Shown: positions 47,140 to 60,238, counted from the stretch's first letter. The stretch is DNA of 64,000 bases from Plotosus lineatus (GCA_024760905.1 CM045733.1:30175001-30239000); one strand, 5' to 3'. Notes: a model not told the origin generated them from the letters alone. Made by a program: numbers and translations.

Positions 47140-47789
47140 AGTCCTAGGGGCACGTGACCCCAATACCCCACGTGACACCAATTTCAGTCACGTAACCCCA
47201 ATATCTTCATGCGCCATCTTGGACGGCAAGCGTGATCCAGAACACACACACACGATTCACTAAGCACGGCTTCAACAACAACCGATAATGACAGCAAAAG
47301 CAAAATATGCGAGAGTGTCGAAGGCAAAAGCGATGACACTATAATATTCAGACGTCAGACGTTGTCAATCATCTGACAGGTGACCAGAGGGCGGGGTATC
47401 TGAGTAAAATAAAGCAGCTGGTGATTGCCGATCCATATCTAATGCCGCCGTCAATATTTAGGAATGTGTTCGAATGCGACTATTCTTCCCTTCCTGCTTT
47501 TGCCGACTTGGATCTTTGTACATATTGTCCACGGCCCGTCTCCATTTACTGGCAAACAGTTAAAAGCTTACAAATCAATGAAAGCTCACAAGTATTTTGT
47601 TGCCGGATTTGTAAGCTGTATATTCAACAATGGGAGCCAGGAACCGGGAAGAGAGACTACAGTACAGTCCAGTACAGTACAGTACAACCTCATAACGGAT
47701 AAGGCGCGGGTTCTATCCCCAAATAGAGCTACACAAACTTATGCAATAATACATGAACATTATCACTGCTTATAATGGTTGTATAAATT

Positions 47790-47863
<74 letters not shown>

Positions 47864-48240
47864 ACAGTGCAGGCTTTACTCCTCTGTCTATTTGTTATTT
47901 ATATATATATTGTATATTTACCTGATACAAAGTGTTCGCTGCATATTCTGTTGTACAGTATTGTGTGGGATTCCAGTGTTTCCTATTTACCGCCGCGATC
48001 CACTTGGCTTTTCTGTCCGGGTCAGATGGAAAACGATAAAATGACAGTGCAGGCTTTACTCCTCTGTCTATTTGCACAACCAACAGCGCAACAGGATATT
48101 TTAAAATGTTTAGCGATGTTGAATGAGCGAGTGCAGTCCGGATCTTGCCGTCCAATATGGCCTGTAAACATAAGTCACGTGACCCTGTGACGTCACGCTC
48201 TCAACTCGGGCTTATTTTCAGGGGAGGGCCTATATTAAAA
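47140..48240. pseudogene. THAP/Harbinger (ISL2EU)-like transposon remnant
   Basis: The plus strand at 47390-47640, with one frameshift, encodes YLSKIKQLVIADPYLMPPSI and, shifted, TGKQLKAYKSMKAHKYFVAG, a module I associate with ISL2EU-type elements that carry a YqaJ-like nuclease. The minus strand at 48155-48000 encodes a THAP zinc finger: CAVGCANRQRSK, then with a frameshift LSFYRFPSDPDRKAKWIAAV and NRKHWNPTQY. The C-x-x-H end is lost. The two modules face each other. A (TA)n expansion (47795-47860) and a 30-bp direct repeat (GACAGTGCAGGCTTTACTCC at 47864 and 48042) disturb the middle. Confidence 0.6.
47795..47860. repeat. (TA)n tract
   Basis: About 33 TA units. Confidence 0.95.
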
Positions 48241-48329
48241 TCATCTTGTAAAATCACGGTAGTTTCATTTTGTGGTTTAGTCTTATTTTCAGGGAAACAC
48301 GGTATTATTGCTTACTGATAATATTATGT

Positions 48330-48595
48330 TTGTTGATTGGTCAGCTCGGGCGCGCACATGCGCAGTGCCCGTTACACGTTAACTTCCGGTTAACTTCCTG
48401 ACTCTAGTCATGCGGAACTTATCTCCGACTTTCTCTTCAATAACAGTCATTAAGTTTATTTATAAGATTGTGAATACACATAATTTCTTGACCAGCGGAA
48501 CTCAGTTCCTGCTGGGGGGGGGGGCAGGTGCACCCCGTGGGGAACCCCCCCCCCCCCCCCCCATTCAGCCTACGCCCTTGGGGGTGTTGCTGGTA
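48330..48595 (+). repeat. Second member of the 260-bp inverted-repeat pair
   Basis: Inverted match of 41336-41600, including CTAGTCATGCGGAACTTATC; contains a G9 and a C18 homopolymer run (about 48517-48562). Confidence 0.75.
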
Positions 48596-48679
48596 TGTAG
48601 TTTTTAAGTAACCAACATATACTGTACAACTGGAAGTTTGCGTTTTAGGTTCAGTGATATGTTTCTGTTTGGACTTTGT

Positions 48680-48935
48680 ATCTTCTCCCCTACCTGGGTG
48701 GGTTACCTTCAAGTGCTCCAGTTTGCACCTACAGTCCAAGATATGCACATTAAATTAACTGTCTGTTTCAAATTGTCCCTAGATGTGACTGAATAGATGT
48801 GTGTACGTTGGTCCTGGGCTGTACTAGTAAGTTGTTCAGGGTGTATCCCACCTTTACCCAGAGTCAGCTGAGATAGGCTCCAACCTCCCTGCAACCCCAG
48901 CAGGATTAAGCACTTTGGCAAATTAATCTTAAAGA
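48680..48935 (+). mobile_element. SINE body and tail, head missing
   Basis: TCCAGTTTGCACCTACAGTC, GTAAGTTGTTCAGGGTGTAT and GAGTCAGCTGAGATAGGCTC match the 33.8-kb SINE family; the tail is CAGGATTAAGCACTTTGGC. Confidence 0.7.
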
Positions 48936-50084
48936 TGATGAATGAATTTAGTGTACTGTATATAAAATATTCTTTTGTAAATGAATTAAAGGAGATTCGC
49001 TGTGGCAACTCCCGAGAAAGGGAAAAAGCCGAAAGGAAAAGAAGAAGACTGATTTAGCCTTTGTTTACAGTGGGACCACAATGTCCATGATCTTCACGAC
49101 TTAAAGTATGGAGCACCACAATATTTGACCATGTTTGGAGCATAGTTTGGGTAATAAAAAAAGCAGGGTGCATTCAAGTGATGAAACTTGAAGGAATCAT
49201 GTTTCCAAGTTTATAATTATCCCCTACAATAGCGCATCAAGGTCTGTTACGCTCTGTTAAAGTTTATTAAGGTCTACTACAATTCCCATGTTCTATCAGG
49301 ATTAGTACCAAATTGTAATAAACCACGTTCCACAACATTCCCTGAAGAACATTATGATTCAATCCTATGAACATCAATATTAGGGTTAGAATTAATTTGA
49401 TTTTAATGTTAGTTAATACTCTCTAGGAACTGCAATGGCCTGGCAAGATGCTCAGAGTGTACCCCACCTCTGCCCAGATTAGGATTAAGTGTATTAAAAG
49501 ATGAATGAATGAATGAATAATAACCATCAGTGTCCTGTTCATAAACCCATGCTATGCAGAATGGTCTGGGGTCTCACATCCCCCGATGTCTAGACAGTTA
49601 AAGCATAATAAAAAAAAATACATCTATAAATGTCTTATACTTATATTAAGTGTCTAAAATTGCCTGAAATAATTGAAATAAGACCAATTACTTTTAGTCC
49701 TTTGGAAGACTCTTTGTTGAGGCCATACAGAAATTGAAACTCATTGAAAAATATGTAAATTATACATTTTTTCTTCATTACCTGAAATTAATTGGCAGTA
49801 AATTTGTCATGACCATATTGAAAAAACCGTGCCTGTCTATAATCAAATCTAATAGTCCTGGACAGGACACAACATTTTAGCCGGAAATGTTAAACTGCTT
49901 GTACTGTACTTTTACATTTTTATATATTTTAAATATATTTAATATTTTTGTTGCTTCACCTCTAGATCTGTAAGGATCTGCCAAAATTCATTAACCAAAG
50001 TAGACTTTCTAGAGAGTGACATCTAGTTTAGTCCACTTGTCAACATACACCCTTCTAACATTCTAGCCTGATCAGGGCAGCTGT
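48936..50084. other. Mostly unique DNA with two SINE/RTE tail scraps
   Basis: 48990-49050 is an RTE-like tail (GAGATTCGCTGTGGCAACTC, AAAAGCCGAAAGGAAAAG); 49425-49515 is a SINE tail (GATTAAGTGTATTAAAAGAT). No gene seen. Confidence 0.5.
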
Positions 50085-50270
50085 GGCCCAATGTATAGAG
50101 AAGTAGGTTTGGGACCTATAGGTCACTGGTTCAAGTCCCGAGCCAGCAGGAAAAAGGATGCTGGTGGATAGAATGAGTTGCACCTTACCTTTCTCACATT
50201 CATCTGCTCTGTGTGTGCTCACTTTGTATGGATTAAATTCTGAGACAATAATTTCCTTTTTGAGATTAAT
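50085..50270 (+). mobile_element. tRNA-derived SINE, GGCAGCTGTGGCCCAATG head
   Basis: Head GCAGCTGTGGCCCAATGTAT (A-box region), B box GGTTCAAGTCC at 50128-50138, then CTCTGTGTGTGCTCACTTTG, the same body type as the tail amplified at 29.8 kb. Confidence 0.8.
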
Positions 50271-50627
50271 GCAGGTATAGCAAAATCAAAAGAAAATTTT
50301 TAATAATGCTCCAAGATCACCAAGTCTGCCATAAATTTTTCCTTGCTCTACAGTTGCCTCTCTCAGTGGTTCAGAAACTACAAAAGGCCTTAATTAAATT
50401 GCCATCATCCTCAGTCTCTAAAACCTGCTCTTCTAGATCACTATCACACAGAACCATTTCCAGAATATTGTTTACATCATAGCATGGCCTAGCTACAAGT
50501 TCTAAAAATGATTAACTGCAGTTGAGAGTTGAGAAATAATTTAGGCTTTCCTGTCTGTGTGTTTCTTATGTTTATCCACACCCAGATTCTGCTCTCGAAG
50601 TTAATGTGCTGAAAGCAGAAAAAAATA

Positions 50628-52640
50628 CAGTGGTGCCTTGGTTCTCGAACTTAATCCGTTCCAGAAGGCTGTTCAAATTCCGATTTGTTCAAATTCCAAA
50701 ACCGCTTTTCCCATTACAATTAATGTAAACGGTTTTAATTCGTTCCAAGATGCTAGAAAACTACCTTTTTTTAAACATAAATGTTATTTTATGATGTCAT
50801 TTATATATCAAATTGTATATCAAATGTGAAACAACAGTACAAACACACCAAATTCTTAATAGATTAATTTATTTATGTTTATTGTTTGTGTAAAGGAATG
50901 CGTACAGTACAAACATTATGCAGTGATGAAACATATCAAAGAAATGTAAAAAAAAAAAAAAAAGCAAACACAAGAAATAAAGAACTAAAGAAAGAAAAAA
51001 CATGAACATGTTATTGGTTGGAAGGGGATAACTCTTCTTCAGGCTGCTCCTTTCTTCTCTTGAAGAACATTTCTAGTGTTGCCTGTTTCTGCCTTCTTTT
51101 CAGAACCATACGGAAGTGGCTCATGACCTCCTCATGAAAGGTGTGCACAGCTCTGCTAGCCTTCGCCTTATCAGGGTGATACAATTCAACAAAGCTATAG
51201 AGTTCGTTCCATTTTGAGCACATGTCCTTAATAAGTGAAGTCGGGGCATCTTTCCTTCCATCATCCTCTTCAGAATACATCTCCTCCTCCAATGTCTTCT
51301 TCTGCTCTGCCTGAAGGTGGAGGAGTTCTTCCGTCATGAGTTCGGCGTGATGTTCCTCTAGCAGGTCGTCGACATCATCAGCATCCATTTCCAGACCAAT
51401 ACTTTGGCCTATTCTGACGATGTCTTGGACGATTTGACTATTGTCCTGCTGTTCCTCCATAGGATCTGCAGTGCCGGTGCTCGCCACAGCCCCAAACCCT
51501 TTGAACTCCGTAACACCACATTCAGGCCACAGTTTCAGTCAGGGCTTTCTTACGCAAAAATTTTTTCACACTTGGAGCAAACACCTCACACACCCACTCT
51601 GTGAAAAATTGCCTGGTTAACCACGCTTTCAAATTGGATCGCCACATAACAGGCAACTTACTTTTTTATCACACTGTTCACTTTGAATGCCCTCAGATTC
51701 TCTGAATGATAAATCATCAGCTGCTTGATTTTTAAATCTCCACTTGCATTACCTCACAACAAAAGCGTGAACATATCTTTCATTGGTTTGTGTCCGGGCA
51801 GTGAGTTCTCCTCACGCGTGATGTATGTCCTCCGTGGCATTTTCTTCCAGAATAAGCCAGTCTTATCACAATTAAAGACTTGCTCGGGAAGATAATTCTC
51901 AGACTTGATAAAATCAGCAAATTCCTGCTTGAACTTCTCAGCGCCATCTTTGTTAGCACTCGCTGCTTCCCCATGACGAAACCACGCTGTGAATTCCACT
52001 TCTCCGCTTAAAATTTTTGAACCAGCCTCGACTTGCTTTAAAGTGGAACCCTTCAGGATTTGCGCTAGGGTCTTTTTTCAGAAAATCATCGTAGATTTTA
52101 CGAGCTTTGTAGCAGATCATATCCTCACTAACACTATCTCCTGATAACTGCTGCTCGTTGTTGTATAGGAGCAGTAATTTTTCCTCCTCCTCCTCCAGCA
52201 CTTGCGGTCTTTGTTTGCTGATAACCGCCACATCACTGGCTTTAACAGCCTCTTTGTTCTTCAGTATCATGCATATTGTTGATTTAGCCATGCCGTATTC
52301 CTTAACAAGATCAGTAACGCACACGCCTGATTCGTGTTTAGCTATCAGCTCCTTCTTAAACTTAACAGTTTTCCGCACAACTGACCTTTTCTCAGTAGCT
52401 TTCTTTGGAGACATGTTTATTAGCTAATCTAATCGAGTAAAAACAAAAACATCGTATACTGTACTTTGCAGCACAGGAGCAAAGCACATCCACACGCACA
52501 CAGTGGTCGAGTAGAGTCAAAAGAGACCAATTTCCGGAAGTCGCACACTTTTCCTCACTCTCAGTCTCATTTTTTCTCACGCGTTTTTCAAGTTTGACTT
52601 CCGAGGCAAAAAATCTTGGATCTTTTGTTCGAATTTCGGT
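50628..52640 (-). pseudogene. Tigger-type transposase (copy 2)
   Basis: The 3' terminus (plus coordinates 50628) is CAGTGGTGCCTTGGTTCTCG next to TA. Minus-strand pieces: 52414-51953 encodes MSPKKATEKRSVVRKTVKFK, the HTH (VTDLVKEYGMAKSTICMI) and a CENP-B-type domain (EDMICYKARKIYDDFLKKD, SRGWFKNFKRRSGIHSVV). 51999-51754 gives the start of the DDE core (VFNCDKTGLFWKKMP, first Asp). 51487-51011 gives the C-terminus. Most of the catalytic core is missing and frames are shifted. The 5' terminus is cut by a SINE tail at 52641. Confidence 0.88.
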
Positions 52641-52705
52641 GTTCAGGGTGTGCTCTGCCCTTGCCCAGAGTTGGCTGAGATTAGCACCAGCCTCCCCACA
52701 CGATT
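52641..52705 (+). mobile_element. SINE tail fragment
   Basis: GTTCAGGGTGTGCTCTGCCC and GAGTTGGCTGAGATTAGCAC match the common SINE tail. Confidence 0.6.
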
Positions 52706-53549
52706 TTTGTTTGTTGTTGTTTTTTTAAAGAAATTGCTAATTTCTCCCATGGCCATCCAGATCTTTCTTTGCTCGTAGAACTGTTGGTATACTGTATATA
52801 GTTGAATAAAGTCTGTTACCTATCTGAAGCAGTAAATGCATGAAGCATGTTAACTGACCTCTAGCTGTAATACCATTACATTACTGTAATACATTAGTGA
52901 AACAAATTACCTGTCAGATTTATTTTTATAAATTAATTCACATGAAACAAGCATTGTTTAAGCTGTCAAGTGTTGACAAATCTTGTTTAATTTAGCAAGA
53001 TATCAGGTCACTGTCAACACAAACTTTTAAAAACAATGGATAAGCATTAAATGACTTGTAGTCATTTTAAAATAAAAACCTTTTTTACTGCACCATGAGA
53101 TGTGCCAGTGCTATTTAAAATCAGGTATTCTTATGAACCCAGGACATGAGACAAGGACGTTTAGTGATGTAGGATAATGTCTTTGTAGTAATACCTGCTA
53201 ATTTTATCAAATACACATGCCAAGTATATCTAGATACTCTACATAGTCCGTAGACGTGAACGACAGTATGAAGGGTTGCTTGTGTCTGTGTTAGCCATGT
53301 AGTAGAGTAGTGCTCAAAGTGTACTTTGCCTCTGGTCCAAGGTCAGCTGGGATTGGAATTTTAACCCAAAGAATGCGTTCACGGTATCCACAGGCCAAAC
53401 TTGCTTTTTATTCTCTAACATGGTCTTACAGTATTTTTAGACCAGATTGTTTTGCTTGGAAAGTGTATATGCGTGCATTTAGACATTCTAAATGAAAAAA
53501 TTAATATATAATTTAATATTTAAGATAGGGACATTACTGTACTTTTTCT
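52706..53549. other. No gene recognised
   Basis: AT-rich, no repeat ends identified. Confidence 0.4.
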
Positions 53550-53761
53550 TTTTTTTTTTTGAAGCTAATGAGTTGTGGGCTCAATTCCTGACTCGGGCCA
53601 GGGTGTTTTTGCATCAAGTTTTCATGTCCTTGCTATACTTGCATGACATTTCTCTGGGTTATTAAGTTTCCTCTCACAGTCCAAGGATATGCATATTAGG
53701 CTAAATGGCTTTTCGAAATTTCCCTTAGTTGTGACTAAGAGTGTGAATGGGTATGCGAGCG

Positions 53762-53820
<59 letters not shown>

Positions 53821-53945
53821 TGGCCCTGTGATGGACTGGTGAACTGTTCAGGGAGTAGCTTGCCTTCGCTCACAGGTGGCTGAGATAGGATTCAGTCTTC
53901 TCTTGACCCTAGTTGGATCAAATGGTTCAGCAAATGAATGAATTG
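53550..53945 (+). mobile_element. SINE, ATGGTGGCACAATAG family, with internal (TG)n
   Basis: TTTCCTCTCACAGTCCAAGG, GGCCCTGTGATGGACTGGTG and AACTGTTCAGGGAGTAGC are in order, but a (TG)n run of about 26 units (53765-53818) has expanded in the middle. The tRNA-like head is degraded. Confidence 0.75.
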
Positions 53946-55814
53946 TTGAAAAGAAACAAATCAATGAGGACATTTTATTTTTGTTCTATTTGTAAATTAA
54001 GAAATCTTTTCAATTAAAAAGGGACTTCCCATAATAACAAATTAAAGCCGTGATGCATGTACATGGTGCCAGAATAATAATTGATTGTCCATTTGGTCCA
54101 TTATTATTTACATGTATGCTCTTGCACCCAAATGAAGCATACATCAGCTAAATCACCAGTTAGGAAACCAAATGTCCTGTCTATCAGACAGGCAACATAA
54201 ATTATATAGAAAACACAGTGACTCTTGGCATATTAGCTATATTTGTTTTTATGGATTATTTTCTCTACATTTTAGTTAGACATGTCTCAGGAATATTTTG
54301 GGTGATTAATTCAAGATAAAGCAACAGATGTTCAACTTCAATAACACAATAATCCAAGCTGTATGTGAGCGCTTTTTAAGTGTGGGGTGGAAATACCCAA
54401 ATAATGTTATCGTCACAATTTTTCAAAGCATTAACCAAAAGTCTGCCAGGAACTCATGCTTTTTATAATTTTCCCCCACTTTCGTTTCTTTCAAGTGAAT
54501 ACTATTCGTCTTCTTTTCTTTTCGGCTTTTTCCTGTTCTCAAGAGTCACCACAGCACATTTTATTAAAATGTCTTAAGTAAAGCTGTAAGAACTCTAGTT
54601 CATTCATGATGGTTTAATTTATAGTAAATTTTTCGTATCTTCACAGATTCACACATGGTATTAACACCTACAGTATCTCAGATTCTGTTGTATGGGCACA
54701 TTTGTTTCCACTGATGTTACTAAGGAAAAAGCATAGCTTGTCAAAAAAAAAAAAAAATTCCGATGTCCAAAAAGCTTACTGTGTTGCAAAGCTCACACAA
54801 TCTCTTCAATAATTGTTAAATAAATGTTTCCTGACAGAAAGTTTCAGTATATCAATAATTCTAAATTCTTTCTCAAATTCAGATGCAACCGTTTAGATGG
54901 TTTACTTCCATATCACCAAATACAGTATACAGTACATCTAGAAAAAAAATGCAGTGATTCTGAAGCTTATGTACAATGACAAATCCTATTTGAATTATTA
55001 AATTGTCATCATCTGTGGAGAAGGTTTCTTTTTAATACCTCAGGAATCAAACAATCTATGCTTATCTCTGTGCTCCTCAAGACTTACTTATGATTGCTAT
55101 GCTCATGTTTACACAAAATCTAAAGATGTCATGTTGAAGTAAGGCTTGTTTTATTTATTTATTATTATTATTATGTGGTATTTAATTTAATAGTAATGTA
55201 TTGATACTCTTTATTTGATATATTAAATGTACTTAATTTTATTATCATGCAATGGCCTGGCAATCTGTCCAGGGCCTCTGCACGACCGTAATTAGGATTA
55301 AGCGTTTCAGAAAACAAATGCATGAATACTATTATTTTAATTGTTATATTTCATTAGTTCCATTCCACTGAGCAATTAAATGGACTGTCACTGACTCTGT
55401 AAGAAAATTACAGGTATTGATATTTTGACTTAACATGCACATAAACACTTCCCTTTGTCACTGACCAATTTTGGAAGCTGTAGTATGAAAATTTCGGTAA
55501 TCCCATCTGTAATACACCTGTTCAAAAAAGAATAAAATTTCCCATTAAATTAATGACACTATGACATTTTTATAGTATCGCATCATATTTAACAATTATT
55601 CACCAAAGGAGAAGGGGTGTCGCTGAATATTCGTTTTAGCCACATCCCCAAGTGTGTGGTGAATACTATAAATCCATCATGATTTAAAAATAAATACATT
55701 TTTATCTTTTAAGTGTTGATGTACTTTATAAATCATGATGAGCTCCCAGTACAGGCAGGTGCAGAGCAAAGCCATATCTCTCTAAAACTAATAACACTGA
55801 GTCTCTGTGTAGTT
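53946..55814. other. No gene; minor repeat scraps
   Basis: 54510-54560 is a SINE/RTE tail (CTTTTCTTTTCGGCTTTTTC) and 55245-55320 a SINE tail (GCAATGGCCTGGCAATCTGT). The rest is AT-rich unique DNA. Confidence 0.45.
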
Positions 55815-57364
55815 AATAGTGGGGGATGTGCGTGTGACCCCAGGGAACATGCTTTTTTTTTTTGCTGTACTAGAATAAAGTGTAATTGCACATCCACTAC
55901 AGTAGGTGGCAGTGGCTCCCTCACTGTCAGAGTGTGCCCAGAGAGAATTAGATCAATGAATATGGAGTGAAGTTAATAAACTCACCATGAAAATTTTTAA
56001 CAGGGACGAAGAGAGAGGCGCAAAAAGATGGAGACAGTGAGAGAAACAAAAGTCTCCCAAAAGCTACGTCAAGGAAGTATGATGAAGTGTTTGTAGCACT
56101 CGGCTTCAATGTGACTATGGTGAGCCACAATGAAAGACCGCTGTGTTTACTGTTTTTGAAAACATTGGCAGTGAACAGCATGAAGTCAAATAATGAAGGC
56201 GTCACTTAAAGACATTACATCCCAATCACGCTTGATAAGCCGCTTGAGTTTTTTCGGTGAAAATGTGCCAAATATTGCCAACAACCATCTGCTTTGTAAA
56301 TGCTACTCCAACAAACCAGCGAGCTCCATTAGCATCATATAAGGTGGCATACCAAATTGCTCAGTGCAGAAAACCCCACGGCATAGCAGAGGAACTGATA
56401 CTACCTGGGGTAGTTCTGGCCTAGTGGTATAGGGCGCTGGATCGCTGATCCTAAGGTTGGGGGGTTGAGTCCCACTCTCCACAAGGTTTTCACTGTCCCC
56501 CCAGTGCAGCTAACTGGATTATCAAAGGCCGGCCATGTCTCTCACTGTCTATGTTGTGAGGCGTGTAAAAGAACCATTGCTGACTTTCGACAAGAGTAGG
56601 CTGCAAAGCCGTCAGCATGTTTCCGCCCTGCGATGGCCTGGCGAGCTGGCCAGGGTATACTTTGTCCTCGTCCAGAGTTACCTGGGATGGGTGCCAGACT
56701 CCCCGCGACCCTAATTAGGATTATGCAGTTACAAAAAATGAACTGAACCGATGATACTACCTGCAGCAGACATGGCCTCTCTCATGCTGGATGACGACAG
56801 TGCTGCAGTGCTGCAAAAATAAGTCCAGGTCCCAGTTAAACATTGAGCAGGAGCTGAGAGTTGCAGTATCATTCTTTAAACCTGGCTTTGAAAAGCTGTG
56901 CACTGCGAAACTTGCTCATTGTAGCCATTAATCTTGACTTAATCATTTTAACAACAACAAAAAAAAATACAAACTGTTTTATTCATTTTTGTTTTGTAGG
57001 TTAAAGTGTTTTATATATTGTGCTCCTGAGTTAATGTTGCTGATCAATTTGAATTTATTATTATTTATTGATTTATTTTAATTTTATTTTTCAGTATGAA
57101 ATGGTTCAAATTGTTGGTCAAAAATGTTTACAGTTTAAATAAGGATACTTTTTTTATTTCAGGCAAATTGATGCACTTTAAATCTTTTTGTTTAAAGACT
57201 AAAATATTGTGAATAAAGTTATTCTTTCTTGGAAGTTGATCTATATTTCTTCCTTTAATGTTAATAAGAATACAGTGTTATGCAGAGGATTACTTATAAC
57301 AATTTTATAAACAAATGACACTATTTATAGTGGGGGGGGCGACAGAAAATAATTGAGAAGCAAT
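55815..57364 (+). pseudogene. ZBED-type hAT transposon, degenerate
   Basis: 55980-56400 encodes broken pieces of a ZBED5-like protein: SRKYDEVFVALGFNVTMVSH and NERPLCLLFLKTLAVNSMKS, with the BED-finger positions C-x-x-C altered, then KPLEFF. The right end is AGAAAATAATTGAGAAGCA, as in the MITE at 37468; the left terminus is lost. A SINE interrupts it at 56408. Confidence 0.75.
56408..56751 (+). mobile_element. tRNA-derived SINE with 12-bp target duplication
   Basis: Flanked by TGATACTACCTG at 56396-56407 and 56752-56763. Head TGGCCTAGTGGTATAGGGCG, B box GGTTGAGTCCC, body AAAAGAACCATTGCTGACTT, tail CCCTAATTAGGATTATGCAG. Confidence 0.93.
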
Positions 57365-57492
57365 GAGCTAATGGCATCTGTTCTCACCTGTTGAGCATAT
57401 TCATCAAAAGTAAACATAACTCCATCAAAGTTTTTACTGAAAACATAATAAATCAAATACTAATCCTAATTAGCCTCCACCACTTTAGCTAC

Positions 57493-57801
57493 GGAGCAGT
57501 GGTGGATCAATGTTAGGGTGCTGGATTACTGATCCCATGGTTGGGGGTTCAAGCCCCACTATCATTGGGTTGTCATTGCTGTCCCCCACTGTCTCTCACT
57601 GTCTATGGTGAGAGTTCATATAAAAGAACCATTGCTGACTTTTGTCAAGAGTAGACTACCTAACTGTCAGTGTGTTTCTGTCCAGTGGCCCAGTGAGCTG
57701 TTCAGAGTGTACTCTGCCCTCACCCAAAGTTGGCTGGGATGGGTGCCAGCCTCCCTGTGACCCTAATTAGGATTAAGTGGCTCAGAAAATGAATGAATGA
57801 G
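57493..57801 (+). mobile_element. tRNA-derived SINE with 9-bp target duplication
   Basis: TTTAGCTAC flanks both sides (57484-57492, 57802-57810). Same family as 56408; B box GGTTCAAGCCCC; tail AATTAGGATTAAGTGGCTCA and (GAAT)n. Confidence 0.9.
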
Positions 57802-58095
57802 TTTAGCTACATACCACACTTTCTCTGCAGCTTCCTGTCAGGAAGAGGGAAAAAATAAAAAATATGTTGCAGGGGGAAATGAGTAATTAGAGTCTGAAAC
57901 GCTCTTCCTGTAGACTTTGTGGGTTTTTAAGAATACAAAGTAAAAAGGATGTGGCAAATTAAGTTCAACATTTTACATATTTTAAAAACGTCAGTACTTG
58001 TGACGTAGGGAGTCTTTGACAGACAATTACAGACAAGCTTATTTTGACTATTTTCCAAGGATGAGTAGAGTCAAATGTGCTATGTTGGAGGTATG

Positions 58096-58159
<64 letters not shown>

Positions 58160-58163
58160 ATAT
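58096..58163. repeat. (TG)n(TA)n microsatellite
   Basis: About 26 TG units. Confidence 0.95.
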
Positions 58164-58379
58164 ATCATTTATTTATAAATATATAACTGTCTACTTGGTT
58201 CAGTTGGATTTGGTTGTTGTCAGTAATATTTTCAATTATGGGATTCTGTAGTGCTTAATTAGCTGTAGTTACGGACTTACTTAAGGTGTGAATGGGGGTG
58301 AGACCCAACAAGTATATAGTGAAGGTATCTCCGTTTGTAGCAGATAGGAACTCAGGCTTTGGTGAATCAGAACTATCAA

Positions 58380-60050
58380 GCCTAAAGGGCAGTGGGCAGG
58401 TCTTTCGGACCTGTGATGAGGTTAGACACCCCAGGCACCAGGAGCCTCCACTGTCATGTGTGCATGCCACAAGACAGTCGGTAAGAGTAGGACCTGTCTA
58501 CCTACACATACAAAGACTGGAGCCGGATGATGGTGTGGAAGAAACTGCCAAATTAGTCCAACAAACAAGAAAGCGGACCCAGCAAAGTGTTGTGGAGCGC
58601 AACTAGGGCACAGTGAGACACACAGGACACTGCTGGTCATTCACTGCACCCTGACTTCTCTCCAGCCGTCACGACGATGTCGTGCCACTGGACCCAGATA
58701 GACTGGGATGAGAGAGTGAGGCTGACGATCTGCACACTCTCCCTCACTTAAATCCATGTCAAGCGTAAGTCATGACTTCACCCATACCCATCAACCCCAA
58801 GTCTTGTGGCAAGTGGCAAAGCAGCAGGTGTGGATTCACTGGAAGCTGTAGTCACGGACCTACACACAGGTGGCCCAGGCCATAGGATTGTTCTCTACGG
58901 AAAAAGCAGCATTAGAGTTCAGCAGCCCCCTGGGTGACTGAGCAGCCCTCTTTAGGATTCACTCTGCTCGCCTCCATGGAGGAAGAGGCCAGAAAAGGTG
59001 CCATAAACATAGAATGCTTGACGTCACCCTGGCCAGCAAACCGTGGCTGGTAGGAATCCCTAAAAGCGGTCGAACAAGAAAGACAAAACAAGTGAAGGTA
59101 CTCAACCTTGGCATATGGAACATGCGAACTCTGCTGGATAACACCAAGGCAGACATACCAGAAAAGAGAACTGCACTAGTTGCCAAAGAACTCGCTTGCT
59201 ATGACATCAACATAGCAGCTCTCAGCAAAACATGCCTTGCGGACACGGGTCAGCTCACAGAGCATGGTAGCGGGTATATCTTTTTCTGGAGCGGACACAG
59301 TAGCACTGAATGGTGAGAGGCAGTTGTTGGATTCGCCATCAAATCCCACCTCGCTCGGGAACTAATGAAACTCCCAGAAGGTATCAACGATCGTCTGATG
59401 TCACTTCAGCTCCCACTTGGAAACAAGAAAAGTGTGATGCTGAACAGTGCATATGCTCCAATAATGACCAACTCAGAGGACATCAAGGACAAGTTCTATG
59501 AAGAGCTAGACACTCTCATTGCAGCAGTACCACAGTCTGAGAGGCTCTTCGTTCTTGGCGACCTCAATGCCAGAGTGGGGACAGATCACCAAATCTTGGA
59601 AGGGATCATTGGAAGACATGGCACTGGCAAGTGCAACAGCAATGGCTTCCTGCTCCTCAAGTTGTGTGCCACCCATGATCTTGTCCTCACCAACACACTG
59701 TTTCATCTCCCCACTCGTAACAAGACATCTTGGATGCATCGATGCTCCAGGCATTGGCATCTAATTGACTATGTCATCACCAGGAAGAGAGACGTACAGG
59801 ATGTGCGAGTGTCAAGGGCTGCTGGACTGATCATCATAGTGTCCAAATACAAACTTCGTATCCTGCCCATGAAAAGACCCCAAGGCCAGAAGACTGCATT
59901 GAGGCTGAATGTCTTCAAGCTGAAGAACAGCAACATTGCACAATTCAAGTCATTTGCTCGGTGCTTTTTCCCTACACTATAGAAAACACAGTGAGAACAC
60001 AACTGCCACCTAGTGTAGAGGATTCGCAATCACATTTATAAAGCTGGTCC
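58380..60050 (+). pseudogene. LINE endonuclease fragment (RTE-like, clade uncertain)
   Basis: A leader (GGGCAGGTCTTTCGGACCTG) is followed by 59014-59316, encoding KVLNLGIWNMRTLLDNTKAD and DINIAALSKTCLADTGQLTE; the family normally has S-E-T-R at the S-K-T-C position. After a frameshift, 59365-59982 encodes MLNSAYAPIMTNSEDIKD, LFVLGDLNARVGTDHQ and the D-Y-V block as HLIDYVITRKRDVQD. This is the APE-type endonuclease of a second LINE lineage. No RT follows on this strand. Confidence 0.8.
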
Positions 60051-60238
60051 ACCAGTATGTTAAAAAAGCATGTTCCCCAGGATCATACATGCAAATTAGC
60101 CTTGTATTCTTACACATGTATTCCTCTGCATGCCTTTCAGTGCCAGAAACGCTCACAAAAGTTTTTCTTTTCTGTAGTTTCGATTTTGTGACTTTTTTGG
60201 TCTTATTTTTTACTGTGCATTTCCCAGTGTTTCTAAGA

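Noticed and set aside
58292..58606. Small gene MGVRPNKYIVKV...
   Set aside because: It overlaps the 5' leader of the LINE at 58.4 kb and has no independent support.
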